From: Clostridiaceae bacterium
Lineage (GTDB): Bacteria > Bacillota > Clostridia > DSM-8532
NCBI GenBank assembly: GCA_012719645.1
Contig: JAAXZX010000004.1
Coordinates: 30,477-94,476 of the forward strand
Direction of reading: 5' to 3'
DNA: 64,000 nucleotides
Shown here: in pieces, positions 7,951 to 17,330 of the stretch
Layout of the letters: each line of letters opens with the position of its first letter
Position numbering within the stretch: position 1 is the stretch's first letter
Made by a program: the position numbers and the translations under genes
The notes under the pieces: generated by a model
Databases searched by the model: none
Told to the model about the DNA's origin: nothing
Seen by the model: only the letters and a program-made list of their open reading frames with translations

Positions 7951-8781
7951 ATGCCATCCTTCAGGGTTGACTACATGAAGGACAGTAAAGGATTGGCCCA
8001 TTACATCGAGAAAAGAATGGCCCCGAAAGCCTTGCAGGGAGTTCGGATCCGATATGAGGAAAACAGCATTGTCATTATTGTAGGGGGATACCTGAGAAGA
8101 AACGGCAGGAGATACTCCTGCATGATCCGCCAGCTTTCGGATTCCCTTGCCGATTATATCCTAAAGTCCTATGAGAAGGATATCCTGTCAAGGATCATCA
8201 ACCGCATCTGTGACGGGCTGCCGAAGAGCGACCTGGATGAGATAAGCCGCATTGCCTGCAAAATCCTGTATCCCGAAAATACCGCCGAAAAACATATAAG
8301 CGACAGGCGCAGGCTCATTTCCGACAAGATCTCGGAGTATCTGAAAACCTCCCGCAACCTTACCCTGGACGGTTTCATCACCTTCAGGCTGGGTGATTAT
8401 GTAAAGAAGCTTGAGGCAGAGGTAGACCGGGCTATCAGGCAGTACTTTGTCGAAAAGCAGTATGAAGAGTATATAAGCCTCCTGACCACATTCATCCGCA
8501 TGCAGTGCCCGAAAGTCCCCGAACTGCATGTTTTTGCCCAAAGCGATGGCTCCTACAGGATTGAGGGCACAGGCCCATTTGAAATACCTGATGAAATCAC
8601 AAGTAGTTACGGCATCGAGAAAGGCCGGCCAGTCATCCATGATGATGACTTTATGATTGGATTCCTGCTTACCTGCGCTCCCATTAGGATTTTTATCCAT
8701 AATGCCGATAAATTTAAAAACAAGGAATTACTGAATACCATAAAAACCGTATTCTCGGAGTGCGTGCTGGTGAATGACTGA
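7951..8781 (+). CDS. ytxC: YtxC-like sporulation protein
   Basis: A 276-residue protein with AAGGATGTGAGAG before the ATG. The family hallmark LTLDGFITFRLGDYVKKLEAEVDRAI lies near residue 147 and a following ISLLTTFIRMQCP matches the domain end. YtxC is a poorly understood protein of spore-formers; a precise biochemical role is unknown. No signal peptide or membrane segment is visible. The C-terminus (PIRIFIHNADKFKN...) looks like a small regulatory beta-alpha domain. Confidence 0.8.
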   Translation: MPSFRVDYMKDSKGLAHYIEKRMAPKALQGVRIRYEENSIVIIVGGYLRRNGRRYSCMIRQLSDSLADYILKSYEKDILSRIINRICDGLPKSDLDEISRIACKILYPENTAEKHISDRRRLISDKISEYLKTSRNLTLDGFITFRLGDYVKKLEAEVDRAIRQYFVEKQYEEYISLLTTFIRMQCPKVPELHVFAQSDGSYRIEGTGPFEIPDEITSSYGIEKGRPVIHDDDFMIGFLLTCAPIRIFIHNADKFKNKELLNTIKTVFSECVLVND

Positions 8782-8829
8782 TTTTCGCCATTTTTATCGC
8801 GCCGGAAACGGTAAATTGGCATGAAAGCA

Positions 8830-8859
8830 TTGTATGGGAAGAATAAATTGTTGTATAAT
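8830..8859 (+). promoter_or_regulatory. Sigma-A promoter for the CdaR-like gene
   Basis: TTGTAT (8830-8835), 18 bases, TATAAT (8854-8859), about 38 bases before the TTG start codon. It probably begins the transcript carrying the regulator and ftsEX. Confidence 0.6.
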
Positions 8860-8897
8860 GTAACATGAATCTTAGTGGGTAAGGTGGGGTAATCCAG

Positions 8898-9977
8898 TTG
8901 GCATTCAAAGTGTTTCAGTCCGTTATATCAAAAATTCGTGAAACCATTGGTAACGATTTTGGCATTACTGACGGAAACGGCACTGTCATCGCGAGCACCA
9001 TTGAAGAAGAAATCGGGATGATCCACGATCAATGCTCCGATTTTCTTACGTCCAACGCAATGTACATTGAAAAGCCCGGCCTGGTGATGAAAAAGATAGA
9101 GATCAACGGCCGGCTGGACTTTGTGTTGTACCTTGTGAGCGATCATCCGGACAGGAAGAAGTATGCCGAACTGATTGCAATAAGCCTTGAAAATGCCAAG
9201 CTCTACTATGATGAAAAGTATGACCGCAACAATTTCATGAAGAATATCCTGCTGGGCAATATCCTGCCCGGGGATATCACCATCAGGGCGAAAGAACTGA
9301 GGATCAAGACCGAGTCCAGGAGAATCGTCTACCTGATCCGGACCGAGAAAACCCGTGAACTGTACGCCTACAACATTATCCAAAGCCTTTTTCCAAACAA
9401 TACGAGAGACTATATCATACTTCTGGATGACCAGAACACGGTTCTTGTGAAAGAGCTCAAAGAGCGTGAGGAAAGCGATGAAATCCACAAGAAGGCGCGT
9501 ATTATCATCGATACCTTGAGCAGCGAGCTCATGATCAAGGCCAGTATCGGCATAGGAACCGTGGCCGACTCCCTCAAGGATGTGGCGAGGTCCTACAAGG
9601 ATGCCCAGACAGCCCTGAAGATCGGCCAGATTTTTGAGGCTGATAAGAATATTGTTGACTACAACAACCTGGGAATAGGCCGCCTGATCTATCAACTTCC
9701 TACTACGCTCTGCCGCCTGTTTCTCAATGAGGTCTTCAAGGAGGGAGTCCTGGAAACCATAGACTCCGAGACCATGATGACCATCCAGAAATTTTTTGAG
9801 AACAATCTAAATGTGAGTGAAACCTCGCGTCAGCTTTTCATACATAGGAATACCCTGGTCTATCGCCTTGACAAGATTCAGAAAATAACCGGGATGGATT
9901 TAAGAAATTTTGACGACGCTATCTATTTCAAGGTGGCCATGATGGTCAAGCGTTATCTTGACGAAGTATCCAAATAA
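8898..9977 (+). CDS. CdaR/PucR-type helix-turn-helix regulator
   Basis: A 359-residue protein starting at TTG with AAGGTGGGG upstream. The N-terminal ~120 residues resemble a putative diacid-recognition region (IRETIGNDFGITDGNGTVIAST). A GGDEF-like middle region follows (IKASIGIGTVADSLKDVARSYKDA), and a C-terminal PucR HTH domain with NVSETSRQLFIHRNTLVYRLDKI. The architecture is that of CdaR-like regulators. In Clostridia a copy is often found before ftsEX, as here (31 bases from ftsE), so control of or by cell envelope state is possible. The ligand is unknown. Confidence 0.85.
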   Translation: MAFKVFQSVISKIRETIGNDFGITDGNGTVIASTIEEEIGMIHDQCSDFLTSNAMYIEKPGLVMKKIEINGRLDFVLYLVSDHPDRKKYAELIAISLENAKLYYDEKYDRNNFMKNILLGNILPGDITIRAKELRIKTESRRIVYLIRTEKTRELYAYNIIQSLFPNNTRDYIILLDDQNTVLVKELKEREESDEIHKKARIIIDTLSSELMIKASIGIGTVADSLKDVARSYKDAQTALKIGQIFEADKNIVDYNNLGIGRLIYQLPTTLCRLFLNEVFKEGVLETIDSETMMTIQKFFENNLNVSETSRQLFIHRNTLVYRLDKIQKITGMDLRNFDDAIYFKVAMMVKRYLDEVSK

Positions 9978-10007
9978 AAAGCCATCCCAGACCGTGGGGG
10001 GATACTT

Positions 10008-10694
10008 TTGATAAAGTTTGTAGACACTACGAAGATTTACTCAAACGGTGCTGTTGGCGTTAAAAACATCACTTTGAGCATCGAAAAGGGAGAATTTGTT
10101 TTCGTTATAGGCGCCAGCGGCTCAGGCAAATCGACATTTCTGAAACTGATCATGCACGAAGAAACCCCGACCGAGGGGGAAGTGTATGTAAACGGATACA
10201 GCGTACATAATATGCCCAGGTCAGAGATTCCATATCTCAGGCGCAGCCTGGGCGTTGTCTTTCAGGATTTCCGCCTGCTTCCCAACAAAACAGCCTATGA
10301 GAATGTGGCTTTTGCCATGCAGATCGTCGAAGCCCTGCCCCGTGAGATCAGGAGGCAGGTTCCGCTGGCCCTTGGGCTTGTGGGCTTAAGCAAGAAAGCA
10401 AAGGCCTATCCAGGCCAACTGTCCGGTGGTGAGCAGCAAAGGGTCGTCCTGGCACGCGCCCTGGTCAACAACCCTGCCGTCCTTATTGCTGACGAGCCTA
10501 CCGGCAATCTCGATCCGAAAACATCCCTTGAAATCATGGACCTTTTGGACGAAATCAACCAGCGGGGCACAACGGTCATAGTCGCCACCCATGAAAAAAG
10601 CATCGTGGACGCCATGAAGAAACGTGTCATCATGTTGGACAGGGGCGAACTTGTAAGTGATGTGAAGAGAGGTCAGTATACAAATGAAGATTAG
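10008..10694 (+). CDS. ftsE: Cell division ABC transporter ATPase FtsE
   Basis: A 228-residue ABC ATPase, TTG start with GGGGGATAC upstream. Seen: Walker A GASGSGKST, Q-loop VFQDFRLLPN, signature LSGGEQQR, Walker B VLIADEPTGNLD and the H-loop THEK. DFRLLP and the pairing with FtsX are diagnostic. FtsEX does not transport a solute; it couples ATP hydrolysis to activation of an extracellular peptidoglycan hydrolase. It overlaps ftsX by 11 bases. Confidence 0.97.
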   Translation: MIKFVDTTKIYSNGAVGVKNITLSIEKGEFVFVIGASGSGKSTFLKLIMHEETPTEGEVYVNGYSVHNMPRSEIPYLRRSLGVVFQDFRLLPNKTAYENVAFAMQIVEALPREIRRQVPLALGLVGLSKKAKAYPGQLSGGEQQRVVLARALVNNPAVLIADEPTGNLDPKTSLEIMDLLDEINQRGTTVIVATHEKSIVDAMKKRVIMLDRGELVSDVKRGQYTNED

Positions 10695-11595
10695 AACGCT
10701 CAGACTGCTGACAAGAGAAGGCGCGGCAAATGTTTACAAGAATAAACTGATGTCCGCCGCATCCATGGTAACGATAACCACCACCCTTTTTATTCTTGGG
10801 CTGGTTCTTTTAATCATAGTCAACGTGATAACCAACCTGGAGGCAAAAAAACGCGATCTGCAGGTCAAGTTCTACCTGAGAGTTGAAACCACGCGGCTGG
10901 AGCAGGAAGAGGTGGCCATATTCATTGAAAACTGCAGGGCTACGGGCGTGGTTACCGCATACGAGTATGAATCCAGGGAGCAGGCTTATGAAAACGCGAA
11001 AAAAAACCTGCAGAACGAATCGCTTATGGAAGGGCTGACTCCTGATAACTTTTCAGAGGGGTATTTTGTTACCCTTGCCAACCCCAACGACAGCGACCAG
11101 TTTATCGCGAAACTGAAGCTTCTAAGCGGTGTCAACCCCAAATGGATAACCTACCCCAAGCAGGAACTTGAAAGAATTACCGGGATCGTCCGGGTTTTCA
11201 ACTATGCAGCCATATTCGTCCTTGTGGTACTTATGGTCATATCCATCCTCCTGATCTCCAATACCATCCGCCTTACGGTTTTCGCCAGGAGGAAGGAAAT
11301 AGAGATCATGAAGTATGTTGGGGCCAATGACTGGTTCATCCGCTTCCCGTTTATCATTGAAGGCATGATCATCGGGCTTTTGGGAGCGCTGCTTGCCTAC
11401 CTTCTGACATCCCAGGCCTATGGCTGGATCGTGGACGGTTTGAACAACCTGTTTTCCAGCATCATGATCACGAACCTGGAACTGATGAAGTTTGACCAGT
11501 TTGCGATCAGGATTTTGGTGGTAAATATTATATTCGGAATGACTATTGGAGTTATTGGAAGTTTTATGTCGGTGAAGAAGCACCTGGACGTATAA
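10684..11595 (+). CDS. ftsX: Cell division protein FtsX
   Basis: A 303-residue membrane protein with an N-terminal helix near residues 25-47, a ~125-residue extracellular domain (KKNLQNESLMEGLTPDNF), then three C-terminal helices in an FtsX/MacB-type permease domain (TVFARRKEIEIMKYVGANDWFIR). The extracellular loop binds the cognate hydrolase or its coiled-coil activator. The gene is translationally coupled to ftsE. The next gene encodes a coiled-coil LytM protein, the likely partner. Confidence 0.96.
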   Translation: MKIRTLRLLTREGAANVYKNKLMSAASMVTITTTLFILGLVLLIIVNVITNLEAKKRDLQVKFYLRVETTRLEQEEVAIFIENCRATGVVTAYEYESREQAYENAKKNLQNESLMEGLTPDNFSEGYFVTLANPNDSDQFIAKLKLLSGVNPKWITYPKQELERITGIVRVFNYAAIFVLVVLMVISILLISNTIRLTVFARRKEIEIMKYVGANDWFIRFPFIIEGMIIGLLGALLAYLLTSQAYGWIVDGLNNLFSSIMITNLELMKFDQFAIRILVVNIIFGMTIGVIGSFMSVKKHLDV

Positions 11596-11746
11596 AGCTG
11601 TCCCATTGTTCCCAGGATGCTTTTTATTCACCAAAATAGCATGAAAACATTGTCATACTGCCAGAAAAATGATATATTCAACTTGCAGGTTACGTAATTT
11701 GCACAATTGAAGTGCAATTTAAACCTTCAAGCGGAGGCGAGTACAT

Positions 11747-12892
11747 ATGACGAAAAGAATACTGGCTTTTGTCCTGGCAATTTGTCTTACAGCAGCATTT
11801 GGACTGACAGCCAGGGGGGCCAGCACTCTGGATGAAGCCAAAGCAGAACAGAAAAGGCTCCAGAATGAAAAGAAATCGCTTGAGCAGCAAAAAAAACAGG
11901 TATCCCAAAACCTGATCAACAACAAGCAGGTTCGTGACAGTATAATCGCCGATCTTGAAGCCAAGGGATACGAAAAGGCACAGATTGAGGAAAAGATCAG
12001 GGAAATCGAGAGTGCCATCCAGACCCTGGAGCAGGCCATCCGGGATGCACAGGCTGAATATGACCGGCAGCTGAAGCTGTTCCAGGACAGGTTCGTAGTG
12101 CTGTACATACGTTCCAGGATAGGCGCGGACGAAAGTGAACTCGCCCAGTGCAAAGATATTGAAGATTTCTTCCGTTGCCTGCATACCATGGAAGTTGTTT
12201 CGCAAGCTGACCAGGACCTGATGGACAGCATCATGAAAAAAAAGCAGGAAATAGAGGAACTCAAGGCACTCAAGGAGCAGGAGGAGCAGAACGCGCAGGA
12301 ACAGTTGGAAAGAAGCCTGCAAGAGCTCCATGAACTTGAGGTGTCCCGTTCCCAGGCAGAGGAAAGGATTAAGACCGACGAGCAGACGCTGGCAAGGATA
12401 GCAAAACAGGAAGACCAGCTTGAGAAGGAAGACAAGGAATTAGGGGAACTCATCAAGAAGCTGATGTCCACCGGGAAATATACCGGTGGCCCCATGCAGT
12501 GGCCTCTTCCCGGCTATACGAAGATATCCTCATACTTCGGGAACAGGCTGCACCCGATCCTTAAGGTGTACAGGTTCCACAGCGGAATTGATATAGGCGC
12601 TCCCCAGGGTACATATATCCATGCCGCTGCCAGCGGAAAGGTCATATGGTCAGGATGGCGCAGCGGTGGTGGCGGGAATACCATAATCATTGACCACGGC
12701 GGTGGAATAGCCACCCTGTATCTTCACATCATGCAAGGCGGCCTCCTGGTTAAGGAAGGCCAGGTGGTGGCGGCAGGCGATGTCATCGCGAAAGTTGGAA
12801 GCACCGGATTGTCTACGGGACCCCACCTGCATTTTACGGTGAAAAAGAACGGGGAAAGCGTTGATCCGCTGCAGTACGTTTCACCCAAGTAA
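11747..12892 (+). CDS. Coiled-coil M23 (LytM) peptidoglycan hydrolase or activator, FtsEX partner
   Basis: A 381-residue exported protein: signal peptide ending near ARGAS (residue ~25), a long charged coiled coil to about residue 240, then an M23 domain. Zinc-binding residues are visible: HSGID (His278, Asp282) and HLH (His360, His362), so it should be catalytic, unlike degenerate EnvC proteins. The gene order ftsE-ftsX-coiled-coil hydrolase mirrors the PcsB/CwlO/EnvC systems. GCGGAGGCGAG precedes the ATG. Confidence 0.92.
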   Translation: MTKRILAFVLAICLTAAFGLTARGASTLDEAKAEQKRLQNEKKSLEQQKKQVSQNLINNKQVRDSIIADLEAKGYEKAQIEEKIREIESAIQTLEQAIRDAQAEYDRQLKLFQDRFVVLYIRSRIGADESELAQCKDIEDFFRCLHTMEVVSQADQDLMDSIMKKKQEIEELKALKEQEEQNAQEQLERSLQELHELEVSRSQAEERIKTDEQTLARIAKQEDQLEKEDKELGELIKKLMSTGKYTGGPMQWPLPGYTKISSYFGNRLHPILKVYRFHSGIDIGAPQGTYIHAAASGKVIWSGWRSGGGGNTIIIDHGGGIATLYLHIMQGGLLVKEGQVVAAGDVIAKVGSTGLSTGPHLHFTVKKNGESVDPLQYVSPK

Positions 12893-12915
12893 GCTCGGAA
12901 ACTTTGGAATTGACT

Positions 12916-12941
12916 AAAGGATATCCGTTTGGGTATCCTTT
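12916..12941 (+). terminator. Intrinsic terminator after the M23 gene
   Basis: AAAGGATATC and GGTATCCTTT form a stem around CGTTTG, followed by TTTAATT. It ends the ftsEX-hydrolase transcript or attenuates read-through into the protease gene. Confidence 0.75.
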
Positions 12942-13048
12942 TTAATTGAATACATGAACGGTCCGAAGGCTTCATAGGATGTAGAATGGAGGCCCTTGCA
13001 GCCCCGAAAGGCAGGCGTCGGGACTTTGGATACGGAAAGGGATGCGGC

Positions 13049-14317
13049 ATGAAAGACAAATCATTGATTATAAAAATAACAGCAATCATTCTGATATGTT
13101 CGGCGCTGTCCTTTTTCGCCGGCTATTTTGTTTCTGTGGGGACGCTTGTTTCATGGGAGAACGTTCTGGCGCGCCCCATTTCAGGCTGGTTCAGGCAACA
13201 GTATGCCCTGTTCTTCGATGAGGACGAGGTTGATATAGAGAATATCGAGGCATTCAACCGGGTAAAGGATCTGCTTATGAGCAGGTATTACAAGCCTGTT
13301 GACGTAAACGCCCTGCTGGAGAGGGCCATAAAAGGCCTGGCGGAAGGGGTGGACGATCCCTATACCGTTTATTATAACCCCGAGGAAATGAAGCAGTTCA
13401 TGGAAGAGTCTTCGGGCAATTACCAGGGCATAGGCGTCCTGGTCAGCATGGATGAGAATTACCTTCTGACCGTGTCCGAGGTTTTTCCGGATACGCCCGC
13501 AAAGGAAGTTGGCATCAAGAAGGGCGACAAGATCGTAAAGGTTGACGGGGAGGATGTAACCGCCATCAGGGACGCAGACATCATAGTCAAGAAAATAAAG
13601 GGCCCTCCCGGAACTGTGGTCAAAATCACGGTTTTCCGCGAGGATATAATGGATTATATAGACTTTGACATAACCAGGCAGACCATAAATGTTTCCTATA
13701 TCTCCAGCAGGATGCTGGATGACAAAATCGGATACATCCGCATCAAGCAGTTTGATAATGACATTTCCCAGGATTTCCGGAACCATATGAACAGCCTTTT
13801 GGCCCAGGGGATGAAGGGACTGGTTATCGACCTCAGGGACAATCCCGGGGGAGATTACCATGAGGTGGTAAAGATCTGCGACATGCTTCTTCCAAAAGGG
13901 CTGATCGTCTACGTGGAAGACAGGTTTGGCGGCAGGCGTGAAGAGGTTTCCGACAGCAACCATGTGGATATTCCAATGAGTGTCATTATTAACGGCTACA
14001 GCGCCAGCGCTTCCGAGATCATGTCCGGGGCGCTGAAGGACTACGGTAAGGCCGTCATCGTAGGGACCAAATCCTTTGGAAAGGGCCTGGTCCAGCAGAT
14101 TGACATGCGTTTCATCAATGGTGCAGGATTGAAATATACCATTGCCAGGTATTTTACCCCATCGGGCGTGAGCATCCAGGATGCGGGAGGGGTTGAGCCG
14201 GATATAGAGGTCGTGCTTGACGAGGAATTCAAAAACACATCCCTGGACGATATCCCCGCCGAGAAGGACAACCAGCTCCAGGCTGCCATTGCCGAGGTCA
14301 GGAAACAGATTCGCTGA
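13049..14317 (+). CDS. S41 family carboxy-terminal processing protease (CtpB-like)
   Basis: A 422-residue protein. MKDKSLIIK at 13049 follows GGAAAGGGATG; the longer track ORF adds an unsupported leader. Order: membrane anchor (residues ~8-28), N-terminal helical region, PDZ domain (GIGVLVSMDENYLLTV to DKIVKVDGEDV), S41 core. The catalytic dyad is visible as Ser320 in SASASE and Lys345 in SFGKG, 25 residues apart as in the family. CtpB-like proteases act outside the membrane, for example in sporulation signalling or hydrolase turnover. Confidence 0.94.
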   Translation: MKDKSLIIKITAIILICSALSFFAGYFVSVGTLVSWENVLARPISGWFRQQYALFFDEDEVDIENIEAFNRVKDLLMSRYYKPVDVNALLERAIKGLAEGVDDPYTVYYNPEEMKQFMEESSGNYQGIGVLVSMDENYLLTVSEVFPDTPAKEVGIKKGDKIVKVDGEDVTAIRDADIIVKKIKGPPGTVVKITVFREDIMDYIDFDITRQTINVSYISSRMLDDKIGYIRIKQFDNDISQDFRNHMNSLLAQGMKGLVIDLRDNPGGDYHEVVKICDMLLPKGLIVYVEDRFGGRREEVSDSNHVDIPMSVIINGYSASASEIMSGALKDYGKAVIVGTKSFGKGLVQQIDMRFINGAGLKYTIARYFTPSGVSIQDAGGVEPDIEVVLDEEFKNTSLDDIPAEKDNQLQAAIAEVRKQIR

Positions 14318-14392
14318 TCCCTGCATATATTGGACGCCATGGCTGAATACCCTTGGTTATGGCAGGCCATAATATCCCATGGGGTGATTGGA

Positions 14393-14551
14393 ATGACGAA
14401 GAAGGATGAACAGCTCAAACTTGAAATAGCAAAGGAGCTGGGTTTATACGACAAGATCAGGGAACACGGATGGAAAAGCCTGAGCCCGAAAGAAACAGGC
14501 CGTATAGGGGGCATACTGTCCAGGAAAAAGAAATCGACACAGGCAGGGTGA
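14393..14551 (+). CDS. Short alpha/beta-type small acid-soluble spore protein
   Basis: A 52-residue protein. I chose MTKKDEQLK at 14393 because GGGGTGATTGGA precedes it; the track start is 21 codons earlier at a TTG. LKLEIAKELGLYDKI and KETGRIGG match the two conserved helices of alpha/beta SASPs, which coat spore DNA; the family's GPR cleavage region (ELG area) is present in reduced form. The protein is shorter than the usual 60-70 residues. It lies between a CtpB-like gene and a methyltransferase gene with a 4-base gap to the latter. Confidence 0.75.
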   Translation: MTKKDEQLKLEIAKELGLYDKIREHGWKSLSPKETGRIGGILSRKKKSTQAG

Positions 14552-14555
14552 TGGG

Positions 14556-15302
14556 ATGTACGAGGGTTTTGCCGAGGTCTACGACAGGCTGACGCGGGAT
14601 ATTGAGTACGGGAAATGGGCTGATTATCTGGAATCAGCCTTTCTTAAATTCGGGGATAAACCCCGGCTGGTACTGGAGCTGGCATGCGGCACTGGCAGCC
14701 TGGCCATCGAAATGGCCAAAAGGGGATACGACATGATCGGCCTGGATATATCCTGCGACATGCTGTCCATAGCAAAAGAGAAGTCCTTAAGTCGCGGGCT
14801 CGATATTCTTTTCATCAACCAGGACATGCGAAGCTTCGAGCTTTATGGCACGGTTGATGCAGTGATATGCATGCTTGACTCCATGAATTACATTACCGAT
14901 AGAACTGACCTGGAGCGTGTTTTCGGGCTGGTCCGCATGTATCTTAATCCGGGCGGACTCTTTATTTTCGATATCAACAGCGAGTACAAGCTGTCGGGTA
15001 TATTGGGGCAGAACACCTTTTACGAACTGGATGACGACATATCATGGATTTGGCACAATACATACGACCCGTCCCGCAGGCTGAGCACCTTTGAGCTTAC
15101 CTTCTTCCGGAAGACTGGTAATGGTTTGTACGCGCGGTTTGATGAAACGCATATTGAGCGTGCCTGGTCCGACGAAGAGATCGCTGATGCCCTTGAAAAG
15201 GCGAGTATGGAACTGCTCGGCAGGTTCGGGAACCTTAGCTTCAGTCCCCCTTCGCCGGAAGAAGAGAGGATCTTTTATATAGCCAGGAAAGAATCTCCAT
15301 AA
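14556..15302 (+). CDS. Class I SAM-dependent methyltransferase
   Basis: A 248-residue protein. Motif I is LELACGTGSLAIEMA, motif II IGLDIS with DMLSIA, motif III FINQDMRSFELYGTVDAVICM, and the later GGLFIFDINSEYK strand completes a Rossmann-like methyltransferase core. It belongs to the YqeM-like group near translation genes. The substrate is unknown. The start has GGGTGATGGG immediately upstream, four bases after the SASP stop. Confidence 0.88.
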   Translation: MYEGFAEVYDRLTRDIEYGKWADYLESAFLKFGDKPRLVLELACGTGSLAIEMAKRGYDMIGLDISCDMLSIAKEKSLSRGLDILFINQDMRSFELYGTVDAVICMLDSMNYITDRTDLERVFGLVRMYLNPGGLFIFDINSEYKLSGILGQNTFYELDDDISWIWHNTYDPSRRLSTFELTFFRKTGNGLYARFDETHIERAWSDEEIADALEKASMELLGRFGNLSFSPPSPEEERIFYIARKESP

Positions 15303-15406
15303 AGCCAGGCATGATATGCTATAATATCCCTGAGGCTTTCAGCGGGTAAACCGCGGCATGTATCACTTCATATTTGCCAATGGCATGAGTGTTGGAGGAA
15401 ACAGTG

Positions 15407-15841
15407 TTGGGAAGACGACAAGCACGCGAACATGCGATGAAACTGCTATATCAGGTACAGATCCGCAAGGACGATCTTGACGGTCAAATACAGACATATA
15501 TGGAAGAAGAGGCGATCCTGGAATCGCCTGAGCGCGAATACATCGAGGATGTTGTCAAGGGCGCCGTAAACAGGCAGGATGAGATCGACGGCATTATCTC
15601 GCGCCATGCGAAGGGCTGGACCATTTCCAGGATGCCCAAGGTGGACCTGGCCATCATGAGGCTCTGCATATACGAAATGCGCTGGCGGAAGGACATCCCT
15701 GTAAACGTATCGATAAACGAGGCTGTGGAATTGGCTAAGAAATACAGCGGAGAACAGTCCAAAACCTTTGTGAATGGCGTTTTGGGAAAGGTTTGGAGTG
15801 AGTTCTCCCAGGAAACCGGGGAACCCAATGAACACGAATAG
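15407..15841 (+). CDS. nusB: Transcription antitermination factor NusB
   Basis: A 144-residue all-helical protein; with NusE it binds boxA in rRNA leaders. The likely start is TTG at 15407 (MGRRQAREHAMKLLYQ), eight bases after GGAGG; the track ORF begins six codons earlier. Seen: family core IDGIISRHAKGWTISRMPKVDLAIMRL and the C-terminal VSINEAVELAKKYS and FVNGVLGK. The gene overlaps xseA by 14 bases. This begins the block that leads to OLE RNA and dxs. Confidence 0.94.
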   Translation: MGRRQAREHAMKLLYQVQIRKDDLDGQIQTYMEEEAILESPEREYIEDVVKGAVNRQDEIDGIISRHAKGWTISRMPKVDLAIMRLCIYEMRWRKDIPVNVSINEAVELAKKYSGEQSKTFVNGVLGKVWSEFSQETGEPNEHE

Positions 15842-17054
15842 CCTTACGGTAAGGGAGCTTACAGCATATATCAAGCAGATGATCGACAGCGACATGCTGC
15901 TTTCAAACTTATGTGTCACAGGTGAGATTTCCAATTTCAAGCTTCACAGTTCCGGCCACATGTATTTTTCCCTGAAGGATCAGGACGCAGTAATCAGATG
16001 CGTAATGTTCCGGACCTACAACGCCCGCATGAAGTTCATGCCAGAGGAGGGCATGAAGGTCATAGTCAGGGGATATGTTTCGGTGTACGCCCCCGGCGGC
16101 ACCTATCAGCTATATGCGGAGGACATGCAGCCCGATGGGACGGGGAGCCTGTACCTGGCTTTTGAGCAACTGAAACAGAAGCTTGAGGCACTGGGGTGGT
16201 TCGCCCAGGAGCGAAAGAAGCCCATTCCCCGGCTGCCCCGTGCCATAGGCATTGTCACCTCGCCCACAGGGGCAGTTATCCGCGACATGCTGAATATCCT
16301 GCAGAGAAGGTACCCAAACATCCGGGTCATCATCTATCCTTCGGCCGTCCAGGGGCCGGAAGCACCGGTGCAGCTTATCAGGGGGATCAGGTATTTCAAT
16401 GAAGCGCAGAATGTGGATGTCATCATAATTGGAAGGGGCGGCGGATCAATCGAGGATCTCTGGCCCTTCAACGATGAGGGGCTCGCCCGGGCGATCCATG
16501 AATCAGGCATACCGGTCATCTCTGCCGTAGGTCATGAAACCGATTTTTCCATATCCGATTTCGTAGCAGACCTGAGGGCTCCAACCCCTTCCGCGGCAGC
16601 CGAGCTGGTGATCCCGGAAAAGGCGCTTTTAAAGGAGCGGCTCGCGATATATGAGAAGAACCTGGTCAGCAGCCTGTTGATGAAGCTGAAGAGGGAGAGG
16701 GAAAGGATAGCCGGCCTGTCATCCGCAAGGAGCATTGCCCGGCCTTTCGAGAGGATTTACACATTGAGGCAGCAACTGGATGGCAAACACCGGGAACTGA
16801 TTCTGATAGGCAGGTCGAAGCTTGAAAGGCGCCGGTCTGCCCTGGGCAGCCTTGCCGGAAGGCTTGACGCCTTAAGCCCGCTTACGGTACTGTCACGGGG
16901 ATATGCCATCGTCCAGAAGGCGGATGGCAGCGTTGTAAAATCCATCCAGACCATGAAACCGGGGGAAAGGATAACGGTCAGGGTAGCCGACGGCCGGTTC
17001 AAGGCGCTGTTCGAGGAAGCGCTGGAGGCCTTTCCCGACAGGGTTGGGCAATGA
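15828..17054 (+). CDS. xseA: Exodeoxyribonuclease VII large subunit
   Basis: A 408-residue protein. The start MNTNSLTVRELTAYIK at 15828 has GGGGAA upstream and overlaps nusB. Order: N-terminal OB-fold (CVTGEISNFKLHSSGHMYFSLKD), catalytic domain with PRAIGIVTSPTGAVIRDM, DVIIIGRGGGSIEDLWPFND and SAVGHETDFSISD, then a coiled coil and the C-terminal LSRGYAIV segment. Exo VII degrades single-stranded DNA from both ends in repair. It pairs with xseB directly downstream. Confidence 0.96.
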   Translation: MNTNSLTVRELTAYIKQMIDSDMLLSNLCVTGEISNFKLHSSGHMYFSLKDQDAVIRCVMFRTYNARMKFMPEEGMKVIVRGYVSVYAPGGTYQLYAEDMQPDGTGSLYLAFEQLKQKLEALGWFAQERKKPIPRLPRAIGIVTSPTGAVIRDMLNILQRRYPNIRVIIYPSAVQGPEAPVQLIRGIRYFNEAQNVDVIIIGRGGGSIEDLWPFNDEGLARAIHESGIPVISAVGHETDFSISDFVADLRAPTPSAAAELVIPEKALLKERLAIYEKNLVSSLLMKLKRERERIAGLSSARSIARPFERIYTLRQQLDGKHRELILIGRSKLERRRSALGSLAGRLDALSPLTVLSRGYAIVQKADGSVVKSIQTMKPGERITVRVADGRFKALFEEALEAFPDRVGQ

Positions 17055-17075
17055 GATGTGAATGGAGTGTGGGGT

Positions 17076-17330
17076 ATGACAGGGATGCAAGATAGCCAGG
17101 AAAACAGGAACCTTACCTATGAAGAGGCCGCAGGCGAACTGGAAAAAGCCATAGCCGTGCTAGAGAAAGGGGATCTTCCCCTGGAGGAATCCATACAGGT
17201 CTTTGAAAAGGCTATTGGGCTGGTTCGCCTGTGCAATATGAAGCTGGATGAGATTGAAAAGAAGATCACCATTCTGGTTGAGGGAAAGGACGGAGTCAGG
17301 GAAACCGATTTTGAGCCTGACGCGGGATGA
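17076..17330 (+). CDS. xseB: Exodeoxyribonuclease VII small subunit
   Basis: An 84-residue helical protein with the signature LTYEEAAGELEKAIAVLEKGDLPLEESIQVFEKAI. The chosen ATG at 17076 has GGAGTGTGGGGT before it; the track begins six codons upstream at a GTG. Several small subunits bind the coiled coil of each large subunit. It overlaps ispA by four bases (ATGA), indicating translational coupling. Confidence 0.93.
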   Translation: MTGMQDSQENRNLTYEEAAGELEKAIAVLEKGDLPLEESIQVFEKAIGLVRLCNMKLDEIEKKITILVEGKDGVRETDFEPDAG

